NCBI RefSeq assembly: GCF_032854445.1
Contig: NW_027018009.1
Coordinates: forward strand, 1-64,000
Length of the DNA: 64,000 nt
DNA from: Liolophura sinensis
Taxonomy: Eukaryota > Mollusca > Polyplacophora > Chitonida > Chitonidae
Direction of reading: 5' to 3'
The number at the start of each line of letters is the position of its first letter. Positions within the stretch are counted from its first letter, which is position 1. Below the pieces are notes generated by a model. That model ran no database searches. It was not told the origin of the DNA and saw only the letters and a list, made by a program, of their open reading frames with translations. Positions 23,540-36,844 of the stretch are shown piece by piece. The translations under genes were made by a program, and so were the position numbers.

Positions 23540-25735
23540 TGAACACTGACCCACTTCAGTAAGGTGCCAAAAGATGCGGAATTGAGCCAGGCATCGGCAG
23601 CTGTTGAAAAATTGCAAATTTCCCTGGTTTCCATGGAGTAAGAGCCGTTGCTGGGCACGTGATTATGACATAAATTATCATTCAATTGTCACTACAGCCA
23701 AAAGTATTGGTCGGAGAGTAACGCGGTTTGCACCATTCGATTTGTCGTCACAAAATACGTCGGATTAGCCTCTTACCAGCAGCACTGGAACAGTTTTTCC
23801 ACTTTTGCATTTTTGCCTGGTCTTTTTGTTAATTGAAATCGGCTACACTGTACTCTGTACAATCGCGACTGGTCATTACTATATTCAACTTTTGACTATA
23901 AGTTATGTGCCCTTCGGTAGCCCAGAAGACGTCAAATCTATCGGCTAAGCCCATTTAACTCACCCAGCAATTGTCTTACTTCTAAGTCCAAGACAATCTC
24001 AATGTCTTTATCTACGTGTAGAAAAACCAGACCATTTGTACATAAAAAACACAAGGTACTTGATACAGTCTGCTGTGAAAAGTACAACTAAACACTGACC
24101 CACATTTATAAGGTGCCAAAAGATGTGGAATTGGGCCAGGCATCGGCAGCTGTTAAAAAATTGCAAATTTCCCTGGTTTCCATGGAGTAAGAGCCGTTGC
24201 TGGGCACGTGATTATGACATAGGTGATCATTCAATTGTCACTACAGGCAAAAGTATTGGTCGGAGAGCAACGCGGTTTGCACCATTCGATTTGTCGTGAC
24301 AAAATACGTCGGATTAGCCTCTTACCAGCAGCACTGGAACAGTTTTTCCACTTTTGCATTTTTGCTTCGTCTTTTTGTTAATTGAAATCGGCTAAACTGT
24401 ACTCTGTACAATCGCGACTGGTCATTACTATATTCAACTTTTGACTATAAGTTATGTGCCCTTCGGTAGCCCAGAAGACGTCAAATCTTTGGGCCAAGCC
24501 CATTTAACTCACCCAGCAATTGCCTTACTTCTAAGTGCAAGACAATCTCAATGTCTTTTTCTACGTGTAGAAAAACCACACCATTTGTACGTGAAAACCA
24601 CAAGGTACTTGATACAGTCTGCTGTAAAAAGTACAACTGAACACTGACCCACTTCAGTAAGGTGCCAAAAGATGCGGAATTGAGCCAGGCATCGGCAGCT
24701 GTTGAAAAATTGCAAATTTCCCTGGTTTCCATGGAGTAAGAGCCGTTGCTGGGCACGTGATTATGACATAAATTATCGGTCAATTGTCACTACAGCCAAA
24801 AGTATTGGTCGGAGAGTAACGCGGTTTGCACCATTTGATTTGTCGTCACAAAATACGTCGGATTAGCCTCTTACCAGCAGCACTGGAACAGTTTTTCCAC
24901 TTTTGCATTTTTGCCTGGTCTTTTTGTTAATTGAAATCGGCTACACTGTACTCTGTACAATCGCGACTGGTCATTACTATATTCAACTTTTGACTATAAG
25001 TTATGTGCCCTTCGGTAGCCCAGAAGACGTCAAATCTATCGGCTAAGCCCATTTAACTCACCCAGCAATTGTCTTACTTCTAAGTCCAAGACAATCTCAA
25101 TGTCTTTATCTACGTGTAGAAAAACCAGACCATTTGTACATAAAAAACACAAGGTACTTGATACAGTCTGCTGTGAAAAGTACAACTAAACACTGACCCA
25201 CATTTATAAGGTGCCAAAAGATGTGGAATTGGGCCAGGCATCGGCAGCTGTTAAAAAATTGCAAATTTCCCTGGTTTCCATGGAGTAAGAGCCGTTGCTG
25301 GGCACGTGATTATGACATAGGTGATCATTCAATTGTCACTACAGGCAAAAGTATTGGTCGGAGAGCAACGCGGTTTGCACCATTCGATTTGTCGTGACAA
25401 AATACGTCGGATTAGCCTCTTACCAGCAGCACTGGAACAGTTTTTCCACTTTTGCATTTTTGCTTCGTCTTTTTGTTAATTGAAATCGGCTAAACTGTAC
25501 TCTGTACAATCGCGACTGGTCATTACTATATTCAACTTTTGACTATAAGTTATGTGCCCTTCGGTAGCCCAGAAGACGTCAAATCTTTGGGCCAAGCCCA
25601 TTTAACTCACCCAGCAATTGCCTTACTTCTAAGTGCAAGACAATCTCAATGTCTTTTTCTACGTGTAGAAAAACCACACCATTTGTACGTGAAAACCACA
25701 AGGTACTTGATACAGTCTGCTGTAAAAAGTACAAA
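23540..25735 (+). repeat. Two-unit (1,098-bp) duplication, units 44-47
   Basis: Markers are at 23633, 24182, 24731 and 25280. Units 45 and 47 look the same and share 'gacataggtgatc', 'ctacaggcaaaag', 'gtcgtgacaaaa', 'gcttcgtc', 'ggctaaactg', 'gggccaagccc' and 'tctttttctacg'. Units 44 and 46 are also close, but unit 46 has 'aattatcggtc' and 'ccatttgattt'. The segment is free of the indels that crowd either side of it. Confidence 0.8.
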
Positions 25736-26880
25736 CTGAACACTGACCCACTTCAGTAAGGTGCCAAAAGATGCGGAATAGAGCCAGGCATCGACAGCTG
25801 TTGAAAAATTGCAAATTTGCCTGGTTTCCATGGAGTAAGAGCCGTTGCTGGGCACGTGATTATAACATAAATTATTATTCAATTGTAACTACAGCCAAAA
25901 AGTATTGGTCGGAGAGCAACGCGGTTTGCACATTCGATTTCTCGTCACAAAATACGTCGATTAGCATCTTACCAGCAGCACTGGAACAGTTTTTCCACTT
26001 TTGCATTTTACCTGGTCTTTTGTTAATTGAAATCGGCTACACTGTACTCTGTACAATCGCGACTGGTCATTACTATATTCAACTTTTGACTATAAGTTAT
26101 GTGCCCTTCGGTAGCCCAGAAGACCTCAAATCTTTGGGCTAAGCCCATTTACTCACCCAGCAATTGCCTTACCTCTAAGTGCAAGACAATCTCAATGTCT
26201 TTATCTACGTGTAGAAAAACCACACCATTTGTCCGTGAAAAACACAAGGTACTTGATACAGTTTGCTGTAAAAAGGACAACTGAACACTAACCCACTTCA
26301 GTAAGGTGCCAAAAGATGCGGAATTGAGCCAGGCATCGGCAGCTGTTGAAAAATTGCAAATTTCCCCTGGTTTCCATGGAGTAAGAGCCGTTGCTGGGCA
26401 CGTGATTATGACATAAATTATCATTCAATTGTCACTACAGCCAAAAGTATTGGTCGGAGAGCAACGCGGTTTGCACCATTCGATTTGTCGTGACAAAATA
26501 CGTCGGATTAGCCTCTTACCAGCAGCACTGGAACAGTTTTTCCACTTTTTGCATTTTTGCCTGGTCTTTTTGTTAATTGAAATCGGCTACACTGTACTCT
26601 GTACAATCGCGACTGGTCATTACTATATTCAACTTTTGACTATAAGTTATGTGCCTTCGGTAGCCCAGAAGACGTAAAATCTATCGGCTAAGCCCATTTA
26701 ACTCACCCAGCAATTGTCTTACTTCTAAGTCCAAGGACAATCTTAATGTCTTTATCTACGTGTAGAAAAACCAGACCATTTGTACATAAAAAACACAAGG
26801 TACTTGATACAGTCGGCTGTGAAAAGTACAACTAAACACTGACCCACATTTATAAGGTGCCAAAAGATGTGAAATTGGGC
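25736..26880 (+). repeat. Indel-rich patch, units 48-50
   Basis: Markers are at 25830, 26376 and 26926. The three spacings from unit 47 are 550, 546 and 550. Changes include 'acaaactgaac' near 25733, 'ccaaaaagt' near 25896, 'gcacattcg' near 25927, 'gtcgattag' near 25957, 'gcattttacc' near 26003, 'gtcttttgtt' near 26015, 'ttcccctgg' near 26362, 'gtgccttcgg' near 26651 and 'ccaaggacaa' near 26731. The next ~2.4 kb are regular. Confidence 0.8.
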
Positions 26881-29800
26881 CAGGCATCGGCAGCTGTTAA
26901 AAAATTGCAAATTTGCCTGGTTTCCATGGAGTAAGAGCCGTTTCTGGGCACGTGATTATAACATAAATTATCATTCAATTGTAACTACAGCCAAAAGTAT
27001 TGGTCGGAGAGCAACGCGGTTTGCACCATTCGATTTGTCGTGACAAAATACGTCGGATTAGCCTCTTACCAGCAGCACTGGAACAGTTTTTCCACTTTTG
27101 CATTTTTGCTTCGTCTTTTTGTTAATTGAAATCGGCTAAACTGTACTCTGTACAATCGCGACTGGTCATCACTATATTCAACTTTTGACTATAAGTTATG
27201 TGCCCTTCGGTAGCCGAGAAGACGTCAAATCTTTGGGCCAAGCCCATTTAACTCACCCAGCAATTGCCTTACTTCTAAGTGCAAGACAATCTCAATGTCT
27301 TTTTCTACGTGTAGAACAACCACACCATTTGTACGTGAAAACCACAAGGTACTTGATACAGTCTGCTGTAAAAAGGACAACTGAACACTGACCCACTTCA
27401 GTAAGGTGCCAAAAGATGCGGAATTGAGCCAGGCATCGACAGCTGTTGAAAAATTGCAAATTTGCCTGGTTTCCATGGAGTAAGAGCCGTTGCTGGGCAC
27501 GTGATTATAACATAAATTATCATTCAATTGTAACTACAGCCAAAAGTATTGGTCGGAGAGCAACGCGGTTTGCACCATTCGATTTTTCGTCACAAAATAC
27601 GTCGGATTAGCCTCTTACCAGCAGCACTGGAACAGTTTTTCCACTTTTGCATTTTTACCTGGTCTTTTTGTTAATTGAAATCGGCTACACTGTACTCTGT
27701 ACAATCGCGACTGGTCATTACTATATTCAACTTTTGACTATAAGTTATGTGCCCTTCGGTAGCCCAGAAGACGTCAAATCTATCGGCTAAGCCCATTTAA
27801 CTCACCCAGCAATTGTCTTACTTCCAAGTCCAAGACAATCTCAATGTCTTTATCTACGTGTAGAAAAACCACACCATTTGTACGTGAAAAACACAAGGTA
27901 CTTGATACAGTCTGCTGTAAAAAGTACAACTGAACACTAACCCACTTCAGTAAAGTGCCAAAAGATGCGGAATTGAGCCAGGCATCGGCAGCTGTTGAAA
28001 AATTGCAAATTTCCCTGGTTTCCCTGGAGTAAGAGCCGTTGCTGGGCACGTGATCATGACACAAATGATCATTCAATTGTCGCCACAGCCAAAAGTATTG
28101 GTCGGAGAGCAACGCGGATTGCACCATTCGATTTCTCGTCACAAAATACGTCGGATTAGGCTGTTACTAGTAGCACTGGAACAGTTTTTCCACTTTTGCA
28201 TTTTTACCTGGTCTTTTTGTTAATTGAAATCGGCTACACTGTACTCTGTACAATCGCGACTGGTCATTACTATATTCAACTTTTGACTATAAGTTATGTG
28301 CCCTTCGGTAGCCCAGAAGACCTGAAATCTTTGGGCCAAGCCCATTTAACTCACCCAGCAATTGTCTTACTTCTAAGTCCAAGACAATCTCAATGTCTTT
28401 ATCTACGTGTAGAAAAACCACACCATTTGTACGTGAAAAACACAAGGTACTTGATACAGTCTGCTGTAAAAAGTACAACTGAACACTGACCCACTTCAGT
28501 AAGGTGCCAAAAGATGCGGAATTGAGCCAGGCATCGGCAGCTGTTGAAAAATTGCAAATTTCCCTGGTTTCCATGGAGTAAGAGCCGTTGCTGGGCACGT
28601 GATTATGACATAAATGATCATTCAATTGTCACTACAGCCAAAAGTATTGGTCGGAGAGCAACGCGGTTTGCACCATTCGATTTCTCGTCACAAAATACGT
28701 CGGATTAGCCTCCTACCAGCAGCACTGGAACAGTTTTTCCACTTTTGCATTTTTACCTGGTCTTTTTGTTAATTGAAATCGGTTACACTGTACTCTGTAC
28801 AATCGCGACTGGTCATTACTATATTCAACTTTTGACTATAAGTTATGTGCCCTTCGGTAGCCCAGAAGACATGAAATCTATCGGCTAAGCCCATTTAACT
28901 CACCCAGCAATTGTCTTACTTCTAAGTGCAAGACAATCTCAATGTCTTTATCTACGTGTAGAAAAACCACACCATTTGTACATAAAAAACACAAGGTACT
29001 TGATACAGTCTGCTGTAAAAAGTAAAACTAAACACTGACCCACATTTATAAGGTGCCAAAAGATGTGGAATTGGGCCAGGCATCGGCAGCTGTTAAAAAA
29101 TTGCAAATATCCCTGGTTTCCATGGAGTAAGAGCCGTTGCTGGGCACGTGATTATGACATCAATGATCATTCAATTGTCACTACAGCCAAAAGTATTGGT
29201 CGGAGAGCAACGCGGTTTGCACCATTCGATTTCTCGTCACAAAATACGTCGGATTAGTCTCTTACCAGCAGCACAAGAACAGTTTTTCCACTTTGCATTT
29301 TTACCTGGTCTTTTTGTTAATTGAAATCGGCTACACTGTACTCTGTACAATCGCGACTGGTCATTACTATATTCAACTTTTGACTATAAGTTATGTGCCC
29401 TTCGGTAGCCCAGAGACGTCAAATCTATCGGCTAAGCCCATTCAACTCACCCAGCAATTGCCTTACTTCTAAGTGCATTACAATCTCAATGTCTTTATCT
29501 ACGTGTAGAAAAACCACACCATTTGTACGTGAAAAACACAAGGTACTTGATACAGTCTGCTGTAAAAAGTACAACTGAACACTGACCCACTTCAGTAAGG
29601 TGCCAAAAGATGCGGATTGAGCCAGGCATCGGCAGCTGTTGAAAAATTGCAAATTTCCCTGGTTTCCATGGAGTAAGAGCCGTTGCTGGGCACGTGATTA
29701 TGACATAAATGATCATTCAATTGTCACTACAGCCAAAAGTATTGGTCGGAGAGCAACGCGGTTTGCACCATTCGATTTCTCGTCACAAAATACGTCGATT

Positions 29801-31353
29801 AGGCCTCTTACTAGTAGCACTGGAACAGTTTTTCCACTTTTGCATTTTTGCTTCGTCTTTTTGTTAATTGAAATCGGCTACACTGTACTCTGTACAATCG
29901 CGACTGGTCATTACTATATTCAACTTTTGACTATAAGTTATGTGCCCTTCGGTAGCCCAGAAGACGTCAAATCTTTGGGCTAAGCCCATTTAACTCACCC
30001 AGCAATTGCCTTACTTCTAAGTGCAAGACAATCTCAATGTTTTTATCTACGTGTAGAAAAAACCACACCATTTGTACGTGAAAAAAACAAGGTACTTGAT
30101 ACAGTCTGCTGTAAAAAGTACAACTGAACACTAACCCACTTCAGTAAGGGTGCCAAAAGATGCGGAATTGAGCCAGGCATCGGCAGCTGTTTAAAAATTG
30201 CAAATTTCTTTGGTTTCCATGGAGTAAGAGCCGTTGCTACGCACGTGATTATGACATAAATGATCATTCAATTGTCGCTACAGCCAAAAGTATTGGTCGG
30301 AGAGCAACGCGGATTGCACCATTCGATTTCTCGTCACAAAATACATCGGATAGGCTCTTACCAGTAGCACTGGAACAGTTTTTCCACTTTGCATTTTTGC
30401 CTGGTCTTTTTGTTAATTGAAATCGGCTACACTGTACTCTGTACAATCGCGACTGGTCATTACTATATTCAACTTTTGACTATAAGTTATGTGCCCTTCG
30501 GTAGCCCAGAAGACCTGAAATCTTTGGGCTAAGCCCATTTAACTCACCCAGCAATTGTCTTACTTCTAAGTCCAAGACAATCTCAATGTCTTTATCTACG
30601 TGTAGAGAAACCAGACCATTTGTACATAAAAAACACAAGGTACTTGATACAGTCTGCTGTGAAAAGTACAACTAAACACTGACCCAGACTTTTAAGGTGC
30701 CAAAAGATGCAGAATTGGGCCAGGCATCGGCAGCTGTTAAAAAATTGCAAATATCCCTGGTTTCCATGGAGTAAGAGCCGTTGCTGGGCACGTGATTATG
30801 ACATCAATAATCAATCAATTGTCGCTACAGCCAAAAGTATTGGTCGGAGAGCAACGCGGTTTGCACCATTCGATTTCTCGTCACAAAATACGTCGGATTA
30901 GTCTCTTACCAGCAGCACAAGAACAGTTTTTCCACTTTTGCATTTTTACCTGGTCTTTTTGTTAATTGAAATCGGCTACACTGTACTCTGTACAATCGCG
31001 ACTGGTCATTACTATATTCAACTTTTGACTATAAGTTATGTGCCCTTCGGTAGCCCAGAAGACGTCAAATCTATCGGCTGAGCCCATTCAACTCACCCAG
31101 CAATTGCCTTACTTCTAAGTGCATTACAATCTCAATGTCTTTATCTACGTGTAGAAAAACCACACCATTTGTACGTGAAAAACACAAGGTACTTGATACA
31201 GTCTGCTGTAAAAAGTACAACTGAACACTAACCCATTTCAGTAAGGTGCCAAAAGATGCTGAATTGAGCCAGGCATCGGCAGCTGTTGAAAAATTGCAAA
31301 TTTCCCTGGTTTCCATGGAGTAAGGGCCGTTGCTGGGCACGTGATTATGACAT
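26360..31353 (+). repeat. Higher-order repeat, partial copy 1: modules A1 (26.36-29.71 kb) and B1 (29.71-31.35 kb)
   Basis: Module A1 spans units 49-55 (markers 26376, 26926, 27475, 28024, 28573, 29122, 29668) and matches 33.5-36.84 kb at a shift of 7,134-7,137 bp. Private shared changes include 'gtagaacaacc' (near 27313 and 34447), 'ttccctggag' replacing CCATGG (28022 and 35156), 'gcctcctacc', 'agacatgaaatc' and 'agcacaagaac'. Module B1 has markers 30219, 30766 and 31315. The A copies differ by only scattered bases outside the indel patches, for example 'tagccgagaag' near 27213 against 'tagcccagaag'. Confidence 0.8.
29280..30400 (+). repeat. Indel-rich patch, units 54-57
   Basis: The three spacings between units 54 and 57 are 546, 551 and 547. 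Changes include 'cactttgcat' near 29290 and 30388, 'cccagagacg' near 29409, 'gcggattgagcc' near 29612, 'cgtcgattaggcc' near 29786, 'aagggtgcc' near 30147 and 'cggataggct' near 30346. The corresponding parts of the other B modules (31.4-32.1 and 36.9-37.6 kb) are free of them, so these changes are private to this copy. Confidence 0.8.
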
Positions 31354-31354
31354 C

Positions 31355-34300
31355 AATGATCATTCAATTGTCACTACAGCCAAAAGTATTGGTCGGAGAG
31401 CAACGCGGTTTGCACCATTCGATTTCTCGTCACAAAATACGTCGGATTAGCCTCTTACTAGTAGCACTGGAACAGTTTTTCCACTTTTGCATTTTTGCTT
31501 CGTCTTTTTGTTAATTGAAATCGGCTACACTGTACTCTGTACAATCGCGACTGGTCATTACTATATTCAACTTTTGACTATAAGTTATGTGCCCTTCGGT
31601 AGCCCAGAAGACGTCAAATCTTTGGGCTAAGCCCATTTAACTCACCCAGCAATTGCCTTACTTCTAAGTGCAAGACAATCTCAATGTTTTTATCTACGTG
31701 TAGAAAAACCACACCATTTGTACGTGAAAAAAACAAGGTACTTGATACAGTCTGCTGTAAAAAGTACAACTGAACACTAACCCACTTCAGTAAGGTGCCA
31801 AAAGATGCGGAATTGAGCCAGGCATCGGCAGCTGTTTAAAAATTGCAAATTTCTTTGGTTTCCATGGAGTAAGAGCCGTTGCTACGCACGTGATTATGAC
31901 ATAAATGATCATTCAATTGTCGCTACAGCCAAAAGTATTGGTCGGAGAGCAACGCGGATTGCACCATTCGATTTCTCGTCACAAAATACATCGGATTAGG
32001 CTCTTACCAGTAGCACTGGAACAGTTTTTCCACTTTTGCATTTTTGCCTGGTCTTTTTGTTAATTGAAATCGGCTACACTGTACTCTGTACAATCGCGAC
32101 TGGTCATTACTATATTCAACTTTTGACTATAAGTTATGTGCCCTTCGGTAGCCCAGAAGACCTGAAATCTTTGGGCTAAGCCCATTTAACTCACCCAGCA
32201 ATTGTCTTACTTCTAAGTCCAAGACAATCTCAATGTCTTTATCTACGTGTAGAAAAACCAGACCATTTGTACATAAAAAACACAAGGTACTTGATACAGT
32301 CTGCTGTGAAAAGTACAACTAAACACTGACCCAGACTTTTAAGGTGCCAAAAGATGCAGAATTGGGCCAGGCATCGGCAGCTGTTAAAAAATTGCAAATA
32401 TCCCTGGTTTCCATGGAGTAAGAGCCGTTGCTGGGCACGTGATTATGACATCAATAATCAATCAATTGTCGCTACAGCCAAAAGTATTGGTCGGAGAGCA
32501 ACGCGGTTTGCACCATTCGATTTCTCGTCACAAAATACGTCGGATTAGTCTCTTACCAGCAGCACAAGAACAGTTTTTCCACTTTTGCATTTTTACCTGG
32601 TCTTTTTGTTAATTGAAATCGGCTACACTGTACTCTGTACAATCGCGACTGGTCATTACTATATTCAACTTTTGACTATAAGTTATGTGCCCTTCGGTAG
32701 CCCAGAAGACGTCAAATCTATCGGCTGAGCCCATTCAACTCACCCAGCAATTGCCTTACTTCTAAGTGCATTACAATCTCAATGTCTTTATCTACGTGTA
32801 GAAAAACCACACCATTTGTACGTGAAAAACACAAGGTACTTGATACAGTCTGCTGTAAAAAGTACAACTGAACACTAACCCATTTCAGTAAGGTGCCAAA
32901 AGATGCTGAATTGAGCCAGGCATCGGCAGCTGTTGAAAAATTGCAAATTTCCCTGGTTTCCATGGAGTAAGGGCCGTTGCTGGGCACGTGATTATGACAT
33001 AAATTATCATTCAATTGTCACTACAGCCAAAAGTATTGGTCGGAGAGCAACGCGGTTTGCACCATTCGATTTCTCGTCACAAAATACGTCGGATTAGCCT
33101 CTTACCAGCAGCACTGGAACCGTTTTTCCACTTTTGCATCTTTGCCTGGTCTTTTTGTTAATTGAAATCGGCTACACTGTACTCTGTACAATCGCGACTG
33201 GTCATTACTATATTCAACTTTTGACTATAAGTTATGTGCCCTTCGGTAGCCCAGAAGACCTGAAATCTTTCGGCTAAGCCCATTTTACTCACCCAGCAAT
33301 TGCCTTACTTCTAAGTGCAAGACAATCTCAATGTCTTTATCTACGTGTAGAAAAACCACACCATTTGTACGTGAAAAACACAAGGTACTTGATACAGTCT
33401 GCTGTAAAAAGTACAACTGACCACAGATCCACATGAATAAGGTGCCAAAAGATGCAGAGTTGAGCCAGGCATCGGCAGCTGTTAAAAAATTGCAAATTTC
33501 CCTGGTTTCCATGGAGTAAGAGCCGTTGCTGGGCACGTGATTATGACATAAATTATCATTCAATTGTCACTACAGCCAAAAGTATTGGTCGGAGAGCAAC
33601 GCGGTTTGCACCATTCGATTTGTCGTGACAAAATACGTCGGATTAGCCTCTTACCACCAGCACTGGAACAGTTTTTCCACTTTTGCATTTTTGCCTGGTC
33701 TTTTTGTTAATTGAAATCGGCTACACTGTACTCTGTACAATCGCGACTGGTCATTACTATATTCAACTTTTGACTATAAGTTATGTGCCCTTCGGTAGCC
33801 CAGAAGACGTAAAATCTATCGGCTAAGCCCATTTAACTCACCCAGCAATTGTCTTACTTCTAAGTCCAAGACAATCTCAATGTCTTTATCTACGTGTAGA
33901 AAAACCAGACCATTTGTACATAAAAAACACAAGGTACTTGATACAGTCGGCTGTGAAAAGTACAACTAAACACTGACCCACATTTATAAGGTGCCAAAAG
34001 ATGTGGAATTGGGCCAGGCATCGGCAGCTGTTAAAAAATTGCAAATTTGCCTGGTTTCCATGGAGTAAGAGCCGTTGCTGGGCACGTGATTATAACATAA
34101 ATTATCATTCAATTGTAACTACAGCCAAAAGTATTGGTCGGAGAGCAACGCGGTTTGCACCATTCGATTTGTCGTGACAAAATACGTCGGATTAGCCTCT
34201 TACCAGCAGCACTGGAACAGTTTTTCCACTTTTGCATTTTTGCTTCGTCTTTTTGTTAATTGAAATCGGCTAAACTGTACTCTGTACAATCGCGACTGGT

Positions 34301-36844
34301 CATTACTATATTCAACTTTTGACTATAAGTTATGTGCTCTTCGGTAGCCCAGAAGACGTCAAATCTTTGGGCCAAGCCCATTTAACTCACCCAGCAATTG
34401 CCTTACTTCTAAGTGCAAGACAATCTCAATGTCTTTTTCTACGTGTAGAACAACCACACCATTTGTACGTGAAAACCACAAGGTACTTGATACAGTCTGC
34501 TGTAAAAAGGACAACTGAACACTGACCCACTTCAGTAAGGTGCCAAAAGATGCGGAATTGAGCCAGGCATCGACAGCTGTTGAAAAATTGCAAATTTGCC
34601 TGGTTTCCATGGAGTAAGAGCCGTTGCTGGGCACGTGATTATAACATAAATTATCATTCAATTGTAACTACAGCCAAAAGTATTGGTCGGAGAGCAACGC
34701 GGTTTGCACCATTCGATTTTTCGTCACAAAATACGTCGGATTAGCCTCTTACCAGCAGCACTGGAACAGTTTTTCCACTTTTGCATTTTTACCTGGTCTT
34801 TTTGTTAATTGAAATCGGCTACACTGTACTCTGTACAATCGCGACTGGTCATTACTATATTCAACTTTTGACTATAAGTTATGTGCCCTTCGGTAGCCCA
34901 GAAGACGTCAAATCTATCGGCTAAGCCCATTTAACTCACCCAGCAATTGTCTTACTTCCAAGTCCAAGACAATCTCAATGTCTTTATCTACGTGTAGAAA
35001 AACCACACCATTTGTACGTGAAAAACACAAGGTACTTGATACAGTCTGCTGTAAAAAGTACAACTGAACACTAACCCACTTCAGTAAAGTGCCAAAAGAT
35101 GCGGAATTGAGCCAGGCATCGGCAGCTGTTGAAAAATTGCAAATTTCCCTGGTTTCCCTGGAGTAAGAGCCGTTGCTGGGCACGTGATCATGACATAAAT
35201 GATCATTCAATTGTCGCCACAGCCAAAAGTATTGGTCGGAGAGCAACGCGGATTGCACCATTCGATTTCTCGTCACAAAATACGTCGGATTAGGCTGTTA
35301 CTAGTAGCACTGGAACAGTTTTTCCACTTTTGCATTTTTACCTGGTCTTTTTGTTAATTGAAATCGGCTACACTGTACTCTGTACAATCGCGACTGGTCA
35401 TTACTATATTCAACTTTTGACTATAAGTTATGTGCCCTTCGGTAGCCCAGAAGACCTGAAATCTTTGGGCCAAGCCCATTTAACTCACCCAGCAATTGTC
35501 TTACTTCTAAGTCCAAGACAATCTCAATGTCTTTATCTACGTGTAGAAAAACCACACCATTTGTACGTGAAAAACACAAGGTACTTGATACAGTCTGCTG
35601 TAAAAAGTACAACTGAACACTGACCCACTTCAGTAAGGTGCCAAAAGATGCGGAATTGAGCCAGGCATCGGCAGCTGTTGAAAAATTGCAAATTTCCCTG
35701 GTTTCCATGGAGTAAGAGCCGTTGCTGGGCACGTGATTATGACATAAATGATCATTCAATTGTCACTACAGCCAAAAGTATTGGTCGGAGAGCAACGCGG
35801 TTTGCACCATTCGATTTCTCGTCACAAAATACGTCGGATTAGCCTCCTACCAGCAGCACTGGAACAGTTTTTCCACTTTTGCATTTTTACCTGGTCTTTT
35901 TGTTAATTGAAATCGGTTACACTGTACTCTGTACAATCGCGACTGGTCATTACTATATTCAACTTTTGACTATAAGTTATGTGCCCTTCGGTAGCCCAGA
36001 AGACATGAAATCTATCGGCTAAGCCCATTTAACTCACCCAGCAATTGTCTTACTTCTAAGTGCAAGACAATCTCAATGTCTTTATCTACGTGTAGAAAAA
36101 CCACACCATTTGTACATAAAAAACACAAGGTACTTGATACAGTCTGCTGTAAAAAGTACAACTAAACACTGACCCACATTTATAAGGTGCCAAAAGATGT
36201 GGAATTGGGCCAGGCATCGGCAGCTGTTAAAAAATTGCAAATATCCCTGGTTTCCATGGAGTAAGAGCCGTTGCTGGGCACGTGATTATGACATCAATGA
36301 TCATTCAATTGTCACTACAGCCAAAAGTATTGGTCGGAGAGCAACGCGGTTTGCACCATTCGATTTCTCGTCACAAAATACGTCGGATTAGTCTCTTACC
36401 AGCAGCACAAGAACAGTTTTTCCACTTTTGCATTTTTACCTGGTCTTTTTGTTAATTGAAATCGGCTACACTGTACTCTGTACAATCGCGACTGGTCATT
36501 ACTATATTCAACTTTTGACTATAAGTTATGTGCCCTTCGGTAGCCCAGAAGACGTCAAATCTATCGGCTAAGCCCATTCAACTCACCCAGCAATTGCCTT
36601 ACTTCTAAGTGCATTACAATCTCAATGTCTTTATCTACGTGTAGAAAAACCACACCATTTGTACGTGAAAAACACAAGGTACTTGATACAGTCTGCTGTA
36701 AAAAGTACAACTGAACACTGACCCACTTCAGTAAGGTGCCAAAAGATGCGGAATTGAGCCAGGCATCGGCAGCTGTTGAAAAATTGCAAATTTCCCTGGT
36801 TTCCATGGAGTAAGAGCCGTTGCTGGGCACGTGATTATGACATA
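31355..36844 (+). repeat. Higher-order repeat, complete 10-unit copy (5,490 bp): B2-C1-A2
   Basis: Module B2 (31355-33000, three units: 31864, 32413, 32962) repeats B1 at 1,647 bp. It carries 'tttctttggtttcc', 'aatgtttttatc', 'cccagacttttaagg', 'catcaataatcaatc', 'gtgcattacaatc' and 'taagggccg'. Module C1 (33001-33550) carries 'gaaccgttttt', 'catctttgcc', 'cccattttactc' and 'gaccacagatccacatgaat'. Module A2 (33551-36844) carries markers 34060, 34609, 35158, 35707, 36256 and 36805. B2 to B3 is 5,490 bp, exactly ten 549-bp units. Confidence 0.85.
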
